DNA of 64,000 nucleotides from Pseudomonas baetica (GTDB lineage Bacteria; Pseudomonadota; Gammaproteobacteria; Pseudomonadales; Pseudomonadaceae). The stretch is from assembly GCF_019733355.1 (NCBI RefSeq), contig NZ_JAIHLQ010000027.1, positions 40,386-104,385 of the forward strand, in the 5' to 3' direction. Of this stretch, positions 55,701 through 64,000 are shown in pieces (positions within the stretch are counted from its first letter, which is position 1; each line of letters begins with the position of its first letter). Position numbers and translations under genes: made by a program. The notes under the pieces were generated by a model, which was not told the DNA's origin, did no database searches, and was given only the letters and a program-made list of their open reading frames with translations.

Positions 55701-58700
55701 CCAGCGTGCCGCTGCCCGTGCCGGCGCCGCCAGTGATGACGCTGCCGGGTGTTTGGGTGGCGCCGTTCCAGATCAGGTTATTGGTGCGGATGGTCGCCAC
55801 ATCGTTGGCATCGCCCAGACCGTAGATCGCCGGAGTAATGAGCACCAGGTTCTGCAGTTTGCTTTGGCCGGTCTGCGGATCAAGCGTGTCGAGGCTTACG
55901 CTGCCGTAGAAATTGAAGGCATCGCGGGTAGTCAGGCTCAAGGTTTCCAGAGCCGGTGCGCCAAATTGGGTATCGCCGCGCAACAGTCGATCAAGCACGT
56001 TCTGGTTGAGGGTCAAACCTGCCGGTACGCGATTGCCTGCCGCCGCCAGCGCCTCAGCGCTGCCGGCATTCACCGAACCGACCGACAACGCCAGATGACG
56101 CGTGCCGAAGCGCACGGCTTCACCGAGCTCAAACTGGTTATCCGTGGCAGCGGTGATGCTGCCGTTCGAATAAAGCAGCGCCGGATTACTGCATGAATCA
56201 GCAGCACAGGTGCCAATTCGGATACTGCCAGCTCCGCTCAGATTTGAGCCCGCTTGTGGCGCCAGCACGTTGGTCCAGCCGTTCGACACGAGCAACAGGC
56301 TTGATGCCCCCGGCTGATATATAAAGCCCGCCGTTGAATCGTAAGGTACGTTGCCGCGACCGAGCGTGTTGATCCCGGCACCCGACTCGACCGTGATACC
56401 GCCAGTGGTCAAGGTGGTGCGCAGCAAGACTTCCGGCGCAGAAAGGACGGCCCCCTCACGCAACACGATATTGGAGGTGGTGCCGAGGAAACTGATGATA
56501 TTGCCTGACGTGTTGTACACAACGTCCGGCATTGCACCGAGGGTCAAACGCCCGGCGTTGAGGTTATTCAGCGTGTCGGCGTACAACGACACACCAGCGA
56601 CGTGCGCGGTCGGCGCCTGCCCGGCGCCGAGGATTTCCAGATCACTACCGGCATAACCACCGCGCACCACCGCCGTCCCGGTCAACCCACCCTCGGCGGC
56701 GTTGAACAGCGCGCGCCCGTTGAACTGCAAAGCAATGTCTTGCTGACCACCGGTACTCAAACGCAGATCCAGGGTCTTGCCGTCCATAGGCGCCAATGCA
56801 CGGGGCACCCCGCGCCTGGCGGCATCATTGCGGATGAATGGGGTAAGCCCGGTTTCGTTGTACTGCGAGTAACGGCGCAGCATGTCCGCCGACGTCAGGA
56901 TGACCTGACTGGCCAGGCTGTCGCGCAGGCCGGTATTGGCAATCGACATCTGCCCGCTGCTGGTCCACGAACCATTGCGCAGTTGCAGCGCCGCCGTCGT
57001 CGCAGTCGGTGTTGCCTGACCGTTGACTTCGACCCGGAACGCCCCCGGCAACAGGGCAAAGGTGGATGGCAACAGCGTGTAAGTTCCCGCCGCCAACCCC
57101 GGGACACCGGCGCCAATGGTGATTTGCTGACCCACGCGCGGATCGACCGCGCCCGCTTCCGCCAGCACTGGCGCATAGCGGCTCTGATTGCCCGGAACGA
57201 TGGCGTAGACCGGATTGCTCGTCAGCCCCGGCAAGCTGAAAGTGCCGTCGGTGGCATTGCGCACCAGCGGATTGAAACGCGCATCGGTAGAACCGCCGCG
57301 CCCGGAGATGAAACCAGCGCCGCGAAGATCGCCACCACCGGACAGATCAATCAGCGCACCACTCTGCACATCAACGTATTGCCCACCGATTGCCACACCG
57401 TTTTTTTCGCCAGTGATGCCGTTCAACACCACGGATTTGCCGTTGTAGAGATAATCGATGCCGTCGGTAGTGCCGCCGTAGGGCATGACCAGACCGGCAC
57501 CGCTCACCGACGTTGTACTGCCAGAAAGCAGGCGTACCTCGTGGCTGGTAGTCAGCAAATCGTCGCCCAGGACAATCTTGCCCAACGGTGCCCGCACAAC
57601 ACCGCCCTGCTCGATGTACGCAGCGGAAAAGCTCAGATTGCCGAAAACCGAGTACGGCACCTCAGCGGGCGCCGCGCCGTGGCCGCTGATGCGCAGGGTG
57701 TGGTCGGATACCGCAACGGCGCCCTGATAGCCGACCCGCACTTCAGCCTGGACGCCAGTGCCCGGATAGATCTGCGCAGCACCAAGATTCAAGTCACCCG
57801 GCGTCCACAGCCGGGTTTTCTCGGCACCATCGTTTGGCGCGAGGAAACGCAGGTCGCCGCGGCTGTCGAGAGACACCACACCGAACGCCCGGCGGCTGTA
57901 CTCAACAGCCGGGGCATTGAGTTGCAGAATCGAACCCTGCGTACCGACGGAAAGGCCATTACCCACGTCCAGCAAGTCTGCCGACGCATTGAATGTCGCG
58001 TCCGACAGTTGAGCCGTCGGGTTATTGGTCAACCGCGGCCGGATCCTGTTGACGCCCGCGAAGTAGCTGCCCACACCGGACAAACGCAAGTACGGAGCGC
58101 TCAAGTCGACACGTGTCGTTTCCCTGGACGTTTCGGCCAGCGACAACGCCCCGGCGTACAGATTGAGGCTCTGGTTCATGTGCAGACTAACGTCGCCGTC
58201 AAACGACAGCAGGCCGTTGCTCAACAGGCTCAGGTTATCGAAACCGCCCGCCATCAAGCCGTCGGCACTCAGACGAGCCTGGCCATAACGCAAGCCTTCG
58301 GCGCCCTCGCCCGGTCGCAGATTGACGGCCAGCGATTCATCACCTGCGCCTTGGCCGATGATGATCTCCCTCGGCGCCCGCACCGCATTGCTTGCCGAGT
58401 CAGCGTAAAGCGGCGTCTCAAGGGCGATGTCCAGACGACCGCCGGCAGCGCCGACACCGCCCGCCGCCGCACGCAAGTGACCATCAATGAACAGGCCGTT
58501 GTAGGAACCCAGGCTGATGCGACCGCCATCCGTCGCAACGCGGGTTGGCCCCTGACCGGCGACATCCAGAATCGCCTCGGTGCCAGAGGCATCAAGCCGC
58601 GCGCCCGGACGCACAATCACGTAGGCGTCGGCAGCCGTGGCAGTCGCCCGTTTCGAATCGATTTCACCGCCGATGATGATGCTGCCACCCTTGCCGACCT

Positions 58701-61700
58701 GCCCGTAGGTTCGACCCAAGGCATCGAGCGCGGTGTTGGCGCGTCCGGCGACATCCAGCACCGCCTGCTCGCCGATCCAGATAGAACGGTTATGCGCAGT
58801 CGGATCGGCCAATTGAATCGACGTATCCGGTTTGATCGAGCCGAACGGTTGCTGGCGGATATCCACCGTGCCGCCCCAGGCATTGAGCTCACCTTCAACC
58901 GTGATCTGCCCGGCACCGCGAAGCTTGATGCTCTGCCCCGGATCGACGCTGATGCGCGAACCACGGCCAAGCGTCAACGCACTGTTGGCCGCGTCGATCA
59001 GACCGACCAGACTGGCCCCGCCCTGCAATGTCAGGCTGGCACCGGCACGTTGGGTCAGCACTCCCTTGATCGGGTTTTCCTGGAAGAGCGTTGGCGTCCA
59101 CAGTTCCAGTGCCGATTGCGGATCAACACCGCTGACCTGATTCGGCGCGGCATCGGCGAAGCGGTACACCGGCATGCTTACGTCAATCGCCGTGTCTTCG
59201 ACAACATCGAGCCCGCTCAGACCGATCAGGTTGTAAGCGCTGAACCCCTTGTTGAACAGGTCGGCAGACAACTGCAGGGTGTTTTCGGCCAGCACCTTGT
59301 CGGTCTGCCCGATGAGTAGCTTGTTAGCCTGCACGGTGAGGGTGCCGCCGCCCGTCACACCGTAGCCACGCACTTCGCCATCAAGGTTCAAATGCGATTG
59401 GCCCGGTGCGCTAATGGCGCTGGATTCCAGCGTCAAATCACCGCCCTTGCCGCCCCGGGTCTTGCCGTTGGCGAGCAGCGCGCCGCCAGAAGACACATCG
59501 AGCAGACTGCCGGCGTCGATATCGATATCGCCACTGCTGCGAATCGACACCAGACCACCGTTGAGGTACGCCAGGCTCGCGCCATCGTCCGGATTAGTGC
59601 GCAGGTTGCTCCACACACCGCGAGTATCCAGTCGCACGCCTTCGGCAACCACTACCTGTGTCAACTGGCCGGATTTCGCCGTGATTTGCGTGTCGGTGGT
59701 TGTCGAGCCGTTGAACTGATTGAGCACGTTACCCAATCGCACACTGCCACCGCGAGCCGTCAGGTCGGCGCCCATTTGCACATCCGGGGCATACAAGGTG
59801 ATGTCGCCACCGGCATCGACCGTGAGCGCGCCATCCACGGCGACTTGATCCTTGGCCGACACCTTGAGCGCGCCGAGGCGGAAGCCATTGAGCTGCTCGT
59901 TATCCAGAAACAGCTTGCCCTTGCGCGAATCAGATACCGCGCCGGCCAGATCCAGATCACTGCCGGCAACCGGACGCTCGCCGCCAATCTGCACCTGATC
60001 CAGCAACGGATTGAGCGTGTAAAGCAATCCACTCGCCGCCGCCACATACGCCGGGTCATAACTGCCGACAATCAATTGCGCACGACGCGCCAGCGCCGTC
60101 TGGCTCTGTTCGTAGCCATCAAGCAACGGTTTCGGCGCCTGATTCTGCCGCTCGCCCTGATACACCTCGCCAATCATCTGCCCGTCGAGCACGGCGTTGG
60201 CGGTGGCGATCACCAGTTGCCCGGCATCACGACCCACGGTGTACCCCGACTCGAAACGCGAGCGCGGCGCAATCAGCGGATTGTAGAAGTAGGTCGTCTG
60301 GCCCCAGTGCTCGCTGTTGTCTTCATAACCTTTGTAGAGCCCGGTATAGAGCAGATCCCCCGGAGCACGGGAGACTTCATACAAGCGCCCATCCGCGCCA
60401 CGCAACCAGCTCTGGCGGATCTGCCCGCTCTGCACATCCAGGGTGCCGCCGGACAGGTTGATCAGCGAGCCCTTTTCAGTGACCACATCGTTGCCGGCAA
60501 AACTCACCGTGCCGCCCTGCGCCATCCACTCGCCAACGCTGTGGCCCTGAGTGCCGAGGTAGCCGCCGACTTCAAGCAAACCGCCCGCCGTGTACCAACG
60601 ATCCGTGGCATAGCCGTTGGTGCCGGCCGGTACGTAGACCAGCTCGCGCACATCGACCCAGATGTCATTGCTGTTGAGCGCACCTTTCTCACGGTTGACC
60701 GAGGCATCGCGCTGCTCGTTGCCCTGCACGTTGATCTTGATGTTGTTGTTTTCCATCGCCACTTTGACGCCGAGGGCACCGGACACATCGATCATCGCGC
60801 CGTCACGCACCAGACTGCGGCGCCGGGCATTGACCGCGACCTGACCACCAGTGGCCAGGGTGATCGAGCCGTTCTGAAACTCGACGCTGGCGCCACTCTG
60901 GATTTCGATGCGCGACTGATCGCCACGAATCCGGTTGTTCGCGCTGACGGCGGTCAGGGCCGCGTCGCGCTGACTGTCGAGGGCCGTGAGATCGCTGCTG
61001 TCGAGCATGATCGCCGTGGCACTGCCCTGCCCCAGCGTGACGCTGCCACTGGTGTCGGTGATCGGGTTCGTCAGGTGAATCGTGCCGCGTGTCGCGACTG
61101 AAGTGCTGGCGAGCAACACGCCGTTCTGCACCACTTCATGACCGGTCAGGGTGATGTCGCCGGTGGCGGATTGAATCAATCCATTGTTAGTGACTTTGCC
61201 CGCCACAGCGCCGGCCTTGAAGGCCGGAGTGACTTCGTTACCGAAGGTGGTGGACAGCGCATTGCCTTCGGTGCCCGAACCTTTACGGATGTAAAAACGG
61301 TCACCGGCCGCTAATACCGCCTGGCCCTTGATGGTGCTAATGCTGCCGTCGTTCTGCACTTCGTTGCCGAGCAGCAAGGCATAGCCGCCAGCATCGGTGG
61401 AGGCCGCCGGTTTATGCGTCGCGATGGAGGCGCCGCGCTCCACCAGCACCTTGCCGGCGGCATCAGTGAAGGTCGGCGCTGTGCCGGTGCTGTCGAAGTA
61501 CAGGCCACGATCACGGAACTGGATATCGGTGATATTCGCTGCCGCCGCCACCAGGTTGCGCACGTTGACCTGGCTGCTGCCGCTGAAGACGATGCCGTTG
61601 CGGTTGATCAGCATCACCGTGCCGTCACCCTTGATCTGGCCCTGGATCTGGCTGGCGCGTGCGTTCGGATCATTGACGCGGTTGAGCACTGCCCAGTTCG

Positions 61701-62271
61701 CTTGTTGGGCGAACTCGACCGAGGTGTTACGACCGACGTTGAAGGTTTCCCAGTTGAGGATCGCCTTGTCGGCGGTCTGCTCGATCTTCACCGTGGTCTT
61801 GCCGTCGGCCTGCGTCTGTTGCGGCCCCTTGGCGTTCTGCCAACCTTGCGCAAGGCTGTTATCGACCTTCAAACCGCCCTCGCCCAGACCGTCCGGGACA
61901 AACTGCACCGAACCCAGCGCCGTTGCGCGCCCGGCCGCCTGCGCCGCTTGCTGTGCTGCAATCGCGGCAACGGTGTTGTTCAAGGTCTGGATCGACCGCT
62001 GCAACTGCTGATTGGCCTTCTGTTGCTGAGCCAATGGCGGCGTCATCCCCGGCAAACCACCGACGCTCGGCCGTGCTGCCGCTGCTTGCTGTGCGGCGCC
62101 CTTGGCAGCGAACCAACTCGAACTGAAGGCCGTCTGCGCGTGCGCGCTGCCCGCCACCAGACACAACGCCACCGCTTGCGCCAACGGCTTGAGCAGCCAC
62201 AGCGCCGGGTCCACGGCATCACGCTTGAAGGACTGAACGTTGGTACGACGACGGGATGGGCGAGCGAGCAT
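49771..62271 (-). CDS. Giant filamentous-haemagglutinin-type TpsA exoprotein
   Basis: About 4,166 residues from the ATG at 62271 (AAGGAT upstream); the frame extends to 62316. An extended signal peptide (WLLKPLAQAVALCLVAGSAHAQ) precedes the TPS domain at about residues 120-330, with NWETFNVGRNTSVEFAQQ and MLINRNGIVFSGSSQVNVRN. The body is a long series of Gly/Asn/Asp-rich beta-helix repeats; the last 800-1,000 residues look like DUF3739 (NFTTSKRTWYEAAGPVWMIA). It should be exported across the outer membrane by a TpsB partner, which is not in the window. Size and the neighbouring DING-like gene recall PdtA of P. aeruginosa, induced by phosphate starvation. Adhesion or biofilm function is inferred. 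Confidence 0.93.
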   Translation of the reverse strand: MLARPSRRRTNVQSFKRDAVDPALWLLKPLAQAVALCLVAGSAHAQTAFSSSWFAAKGAAQQAAAARPSVGGLPGMTPPLAQQQKANQQLQRSIQTLNNTVAAIAAQQAAQAAGRATALGSVQFVPDGLGEGGLKVDNSLAQGWQNAKGPQQTQADGKTTVKIEQTADKAILNWETFNVGRNTSVEFAQQANWAVLNRVNDPNARASQIQGQIKGDGTVMLINRNGIVFSGSSQVNVRNLVAAAANITDIQFRDRGLYFDSTGTAPTFTDAAGKVLVERGASIATHKPAASTDAGGYALLLGNEVQNDGSISTIKGQAVLAAGDRFYIRKGSGTEGNALSTTFGNEVTPAFKAGAVAGKVTNNGLIQSATGDITLTGHEVVQNGVLLASTSVATRGTIHLTNPITDTSGSVTLGQGSATAIMLDSSDLTALDSQRDAALTAVSANNRIRGDQSRIEIQSGASVEFQNGSITLATGGQVAVNARRRSLVRDGAMIDVSGALGVKVAMENNNIKINVQGNEQRDASVNREKGALNSNDIWVDVRELVYVPAGTNGYATDRWYTAGGLLEVGGYLGTQGHSVGEWMAQGGTVSFAGNDVVTEKGSLINLSGGTLDVQSGQIRQSWLRGADGRLYEVSRAPGDLLYTGLYKGYEDNSEHWGQTTYFYNPLIAPRSRFESGYTVGRDAGQLVIATANAVLDGQMIGEVYQGERQNQAPKPLLDGYEQSQTALARRAQLIVGSYDPAYVAAASGLLYTLNPLLDQVQIGGERPVAGSDLDLAGAVSDSRKGKLFLDNEQLNGFRLGALKVSAKDQVAVDGALTVDAGGDITLYAPDVQMGADLTARGGSVRLGNVLNQFNGSTTTDTQITAKSGQLTQVVVAEGVRLDTRGVWSNLRTNPDDGASLAYLNGGLVSIRSSGDIDIDAGSLLDVSSGGALLANGKTRGGKGGDLTLESSAISAPGQSHLNLDGEVRGYGVTGGGTLTVQANKLLIGQTDKVLAENTLQLSADLFNKGFSAYNLIGLSGLDVVEDTAIDVSMPVYRFADAAPNQVSGVDPQSALELWTPTLFQENPIKGVLTQRAGASLTLQGGASLVGLIDAANSALTLGRGSRISVDPGQSIKLRGAGQITVEGELNAWGGTVDIRQQPFGSIKPDTSIQLADPTAHNRSIWIGEQAVLDVAGRANTALDALGRTYGQVGKGGSIIIGGEIDSKRATATAADAYVIVRPGARLDASGTEAILDVAGQGPTRVATDGGRISLGSYNGLFIDGHLRAAAGGVGAAGGRLDIALETPLYADSASNAVRAPREIIIGQGAGDESLAVNLRPGEGAEGLRYGQARLSADGLMAGGFDNLSLLSNGLLSFDGDVSLHMNQSLNLYAGALSLAETSRETTRVDLSAPYLRLSGVGSYFAGVNRIRPRLTNNPTAQLSDATFNASADLLDVGNGLSVGTQGSILQLNAPAVEYSRRAFGVVSLDSRGDLRFLAPNDGAEKTRLWTPGDLNLGAAQIYPGTGVQAEVRVGYQGAVAVSDHTLRISGHGAAPAEVPYSVFGNLSFSAAYIEQGGVVRAPLGKIVLGDDLLTTSHEVRLLSGSTTSVSGAGLVMPYGGTTDGIDYLYNGKSVVLNGITGEKNGVAIGGQYVDVQSGALIDLSGGGDLRGAGFISGRGGSTDARFNPLVRNATDGTFSLPGLTSNPVYAIVPGNQSRYAPVLAEAGAVDPRVGQQITIGAGVPGLAAGTYTLLPSTFALLPGAFRVEVNGQATPTATTAALQLRNGSWTSSGQMSIANTGLRDSLASQVILTSADMLRRYSQYNETGLTPFIRNDAARRGVPRALAPMDGKTLDLRLSTGGQQDIALQFNGRALFNAAEGGLTGTAVVRGGYAGSDLEILGAGQAPTAHVAGVSLYADTLNNLNAGRLTLGAMPDVVYNTSGNIISFLGTTSNIVLREGAVLSAPEVLLRTTLTTGGITVESGAGINTLGRGNVPYDSTAGFIYQPGASSLLLVSNGWTNVLAPQAGSNLSGAGSIRIGTCAADSCSNPALLYSNGSITAATDNQFELGEAVRFGTRHLALSVGSVNAGSAEALAAAGNRVPAGLTLNQNVLDRLLRGDTQFGAPALETLSLTTRDAFNFYGSVSLDTLDPQTGQSKLQNLVLITPAIYGLGDANDVATIRTNNLIWNGATQTPGSVITGGAGTGSGTLDIQAQRIELGYGPMPQPSGLDQNNRLALGFANVNLTASERITANHKGSLAVYQEQGAYDPVKGYSYSGGNLNLRTPLLTGEAASVSLLKAGNSLTLSSGGAYGVADALGAELNLEARNIVLDSRIALASGKLTVKSEDDLSLGNAAVLDLTGRTLPFNDVSKYSWGGDISLYSANGNIRQAAGSRIDLSAKNNQAGNLSVVALADAAGMVDLQGEILGGSSGYYDAGGTLVPYKAGGVDIRAQRLGGDATEQFAALNQRLNAGQVFGSRSLQLKQGNLLIGDGLKAGEVNVSVDNGSLTVAGLIDASGERVGSIHLSAKNALTLTGNSVLDAHGRVLRVDSYGKIIDAPNRATVELNSGDGLLTLASGARIDLRHGTDAVPGILAGQNDGMLRGTLELNAPRLGSNDIAIDARGALTIQGARSIGLNGVRRYTDALDGTDQAVTGRPYQVIDQAMLDRIHGDSNNFINAALGNNDLLQRKLAGLNNATYADAFHLRPGVEIASKTADGDLVVEGDLDLSGYRYASLNPHTRLDPSVYGSGEAGSLVIRAGGNLDIYGSINDGFAPPPQTQDDAGWKLITGVQPFGGDLIVPGTGVSLAEGTQFPVGAVLNYDVMIQGAVLASGTLLPTQAVLAQAYTFGAGTVLAAAIHDGNGNLLFAAGTLLSESVTLPASTRLGAGIRLNNATSLQAMTWPKGVPLPAVYDVDVGTVSGVKLSGSLALLRGSLIPSMTDVKLADGTTIIELRSFNGTQQGKNWAVASMLPAGTASWSMRVVAGADLDAADNRTVQPLTSGGHLRLADTHYGATITQGVAKLVWAVDNQYGFPAYEPIPDEYLILCEIGPSDCAPMARWVWAPGSGMGADYEPVPDDYLILCELQPDLCLENNPQKSAKVHTQMFSVLRTGTGDLDLMAAGNLSMDSPFGVYTAGTQSANVDPLYNQMRGHLSDTNSVLGSTGADYEKWVNGGTDSLYQAWYPQLGGNLSINAGGSISGDSVGRKEQKSGGTREQIASVAVGNWLWRQGTGNADVPTAWWINFGSYITQPIPDSNMSTEPYLVGFTGFGTLGGGNISLRAGADAGMLKPLGDATSYLRSQGLNVAVGSTGRVGSDGRVQMTGGGDMDIRIGGQLNPSLQARAGDTGGARPFHDLQGALVNLRGAVQLTGGALGGIDLQYGAASRSHDIRETRALDPFTSTTSTASGGLVLIPGDSGMSLSTRGDLVLGGAGDPGRVSLQNATPVFDANGDIQRGGILSGFSLWTEHTAIDLFSAGGNLTPSTQMAEFNEFNNFSLPLGRNTSPTDGRFVYPSILRAVAGQGSIYAGPSASVKRNDFPLSAYSLLLAPSTAGQLEMLAGDSIYAGGYAINQSGASPASIATPFNPAFNRFDNNAQVRPVATNYSSDGVASDGNLRYPLFAFGPNTYSGLSGVQGPARFYALTGDLVGVRNGETLNFTTSKRTWYEAAGPVWMIAGRDIVASGTNLGQPTQVQSDEMGVGRELITSAGNLFIHNNPRDVSRVSAGRDILYSSFDIAGPGVLDINAGRNILMENRASITSLGSLVAGDNRAGASVVLQAGAGAQGPDYAQFIARYLSRQNLANPDTSLTGQPGKVVKTYLDELQSWLTLGYGFSGNAEQAQAFYAALPSAQQAIFARQVYFAELRAGGLEYNDVDGPRQGSYLRGRNAIAALFPTTDVAGNPIRYDGDITLYGGAGVKTLFGGDIQMLTPGGGQVFGIEGAAPPSTAGIITQGSGNIQLYSQGSILLGQSRIMTTFGGSILGWSAEGDINAGRGSKTTVVYSPPKRVYDTWGNVSLSPSVPSTGAGIATLNPIAEVAPGDIDLIAPLGTIDAGEAGIRVSGNVNIAALTVVNAANISVQGKSTGVPVVSAVNTGAITSASSAASSATQAAEDVARQQQAASRQNQASVFTVQVLSFGNEQLAPSRDGASLAPTPGYNPNSPVQVLGAGALDEHAKQQLTEEERGQLTL

Positions 62272-62423
62272 CACTACGAGATCCTTTTTGATTGCCACAC
62301 TTGGGTTGCCACGCAAGGCCGCAGGCGTGCAAAAACCTGCTGTTACGACATAGGCAGTTGGCGAGGGTCACGACCGAACGGATGTCACACAAACTTCATG
62401 TTCGGGGTGTATTCGAGCAAAAA

Positions 62424-62455
62424 AATGGCGGCAACCCGAAGGTTGCCGCCATTTC
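62424..62455 (-). terminator. Terminator of the PstS/DING-like gene
   Basis: On the minus strand, stem aatggcggcaacc / ggttgccgccatt with a four-base loop is followed by a T-run. It lies between the DING-like gene and the exoprotein gene, so the latter probably has its own promoter in 62272-62423. Confidence 0.88.
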
Positions 62456-62473
62456 GATTACGCCAGCTTGAGC

Positions 62474-63583
62474 TTACAAAGGACGACCGATAGCGTTGCA
62501 GACGCTGGCGTTGTTGATGTCCAGGTTGTAGCCCGAAGTGTTGGTGATGAAGTTGGCGGTTACAGCGGTTTTCCAGGCGTTAGGCACAGCGACAAATTTG
62601 TGCGCCTGAGTCGCGGTGTTGTTACCCGGGTTGCTGTAGTGAGTGGTCAGGAAGGCTTTGACGTCAGCGGCCACCGCTGCATCCTTGTAGCACTGGCCGA
62701 AGATGAAGTTGGTGTAGGCAGCCAGTTTGTAACCCACGGCAGGGTTAGGTACCACTGGCGACCAGTTGGCTGGGTTGGCAGCCTGAGTAGCGGTAGAAGG
62801 AGCAGCAACAGCGGCCAGTGCCAGGTTGACGTTAGCCGAAGTCGGCTGAACACCGTTCACACGAGCAACAACCGCGTTGCTGGTCGCATCAACACCGTCC
62901 GGGCCGACATAACCGATGGAACCGTCTACAGCGTTTACGGTGGTGGCAACTTCGGAAGTGTTGGCGACACCAACCCAGTTCGAAGGCAAGGCGATACCGC
63001 CGATACGGGCGCTGGTGAAGGTGGAGCTGGTGTTGAACTGAGTCGGGCAAACCGCGTTCAGGTGGCGGGTCAGGATTTCCGAAGTGCCGCTGGAAACGTT
63101 GCGGTAAACCACGCGGATGGCGGTGGTATCAGCAGTGCCCAGCAGCGCGCCCCAAGTGGTTTTCTCGCCGGAGAACACTTGGCACAACTGCGCACTGGTC
63201 AGGTTCAGAGCAGTCTGGCCGGCCTTTTTGTACGGAATGGCAACCGAAGTGGCAACCGATGGCAGTTGGATCAGCGGGCCGTACGAAGCACCGAAGTTGG
63301 TGTTGTAGGTGTTGATTTCCGAAGCGCTGAGAATCGAGTCGCTACCGGCGAAGTGCACAGTGCCGGTGGTGCCGAAACCGGTTGGGTTGTTGGTCAGGAA
63401 AGCCGTTTTGCCACCGCCGCTACCGATGGCGGCGTAGCTGAAGTTGGCTGGCAGGATGCTGTCGGCAGAACCTTTGTACAGAGCGGCTGGCAGAGTTGCA
63501 CCACCACCGGTAACGGCCATGGCTTGAGCAGAGGCCAGAGCGGCGACGGTCAGGGAAGCTGCGATCAGAGTGCGCTTGAACAT
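62474..63583 (-). CDS. PstS/DING-like phosphate-binding protein
   Basis: 369-residue secreted protein. The signal peptide MFKRTLIAASLTVAALASAQAMA precedes a mature start AVTGGGATLPAALYKGS, close to the DINGGGATLP motif of DING proteins; IGSGGGKTAFLTNN, HFAGSDSIL and NVSSGTSEILTRHL mark the phosphate-binding sites. The start at 63583 follows AAGGAG by 8 nt. Related LapA of P. aeruginosa is a DING alkaline phosphatase exported by the Hxc type II system and encoded next to pdtA; whether this one binds phosphate, has phosphatase activity or helps the exoprotein is unknown. It lies upstream of the exoprotein gene on the same strand. Confidence 0.9.
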   Translation of the reverse strand: MFKRTLIAASLTVAALASAQAMAVTGGGATLPAALYKGSADSILPANFSYAAIGSGGGKTAFLTNNPTGFGTTGTVHFAGSDSILSASEINTYNTNFGASYGPLIQLPSVATSVAIPYKKAGQTALNLTSAQLCQVFSGEKTTWGALLGTADTTAIRVVYRNVSSGTSEILTRHLNAVCPTQFNTSSTFTSARIGGIALPSNWVGVANTSEVATTVNAVDGSIGYVGPDGVDATSNAVVARVNGVQPTSANVNLALAAVAAPSTATQAANPANWSPVVPNPAVGYKLAAYTNFIFGQCYKDAAVAADVKAFLTTHYSNPGNNTATQAHKFVAVPNAWKTAVTANFITNTSGYNLDINNASVCNAIGRPL

Positions 63584-64000
63584 GAAGAATCTCCTTTTCA
63601 ACTAGGGTGTGAACACAGGGTTTCAGGGGCTGCATGACACTTGAAAGACTCACCTGGCCCTCGCTGGCGTTGGCCCTGGTTAAGTCGCACTGAGAAATTC
63701 GCAGGTTCCGGTGACAGATAAAGGAAAAAACCTCGGGAGGTGCGCGGTGATTTTCGGGGGGATTTCTCGGGTGTTCAGGGGGATATGCGCAGTGTCTGGA
63801 TCAAGGCTTTGGCTGAATCGGGCTGGAGCCGTTGACGGGTCGTTGCAGATGACAGAAAGGAGAACCCGAGGATGGTTGAGTCAACGGTCGGGTGATGCTG
63901 AAGTCCTGGGAAAAAATCTGGATTATTTATTGCCCTGACGGGCCTCTTCGCGAGCAAGCCCGCTCCCACAGTTGAAATGCGTTCCCCTGTGGGAGCGGGC
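63584..64000. other. Intergenic stretch without a gene, REP elements at the right end
   Basis: No coding frame is credible. Left part: leader of the DING-like gene with scattered TGTCA-type half-sites (63634-63640, 63711-63717, 63850-63856, read on the minus strand) but no well-spaced Pho box. Right end: a REP unit cgcgagcaagcccgctcccaca at 63949-63970 and the start of a second (ctgtgggagcgggc, 63987-64000), cut by the window edge. Confidence 0.75.

Noticed and set aside
56602..59319. 905-codon plus-strand frame inside the exoprotein gene
   Set aside because: Mirror frame of the giant TpsA gene, which has a signal peptide, TPS domain and repeats.

Overview
The window is chromosomal DNA from a fluorescent pseudomonad (Pseudomonas fluorescens group). 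Support: GC-rich codon use; several paired REP elements of the 'gcgagcaagctcgctcccaca' type; a lexA2-imuA-imuB-dnaE2 mutagenesis operon; the cobW-cobN / cbtB-cbtA-cobE-cobM cobalamin arrangement; nfuA, cti, metH; and a cysI-DUF934 pair. No tRNA, rRNA, CRISPR array or complete transposon was seen.

Layout. 1-8.1 kb is a cobalamin region. cobW-cobN run leftward and cbtB-cbtA-cobE-cobM run rightward, each behind its own B12 riboswitch. Between the riboswitches lies a gene-free element of about 0.9 kb, built of inverted repeat arms around a hexanucleotide tandem repeat. 8.1-21.7 kb is mostly housekeeping: nfuA, cti, B12-dependent metH, a small DUF2970 protein, a periplasmic binding protein, a 37-residue membrane protein, cysI-DUF934, sohB, a histidine phosphatase and an SCP2 protein. 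21.7-25.1 kb is an accessory island read leftward: a frameshifted PAAR protein, a putative type VI effector with a His/Cys pair like clan CD (caspase-fold) peptidases, two paralogous proteins that may be immunity proteins, and a truncated broken gene.

25.1-39.5 kb holds an orphan HypX-like protein, a LysR regulator, a sterol desaturase/SRPBCC fusion coupled to a beta-propeller lactonase-like protein, small conserved proteins, a class II UvrA, a PAS hybrid sensor kinase, a GntR regulator and a three-gene lipoprotein set (CsgG family, DUF4810, DUF799). 39.6-45.3 kb is the SOS mutasome operon, with a LexA2-type operator overlapping its start. 45.5-49.2 kb has an EptA-type phosphoethanolamine transferase, a Gfo/Idh/MocA oxidoreductase and a DyP peroxidase. 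49.3-49.7 kb has two gene remnants. 49.8-63.6 kb is a giant two-partner-secretion exoprotein (about 4,170 aa) preceded by a PstS/DING-like phosphate-binding protein, which recalls the phosphate-starvation pdtA/lapA locus of P. aeruginosa.

The most unusual features are the PAAR-linked effector island, a paired REP element inserted in frame inside cobN, the palindromic element between the two riboswitches, and a HypX-like protein with no hydrogenase genes nearby. Functional names rest on recognised motifs and family knowledge; no database search was run.
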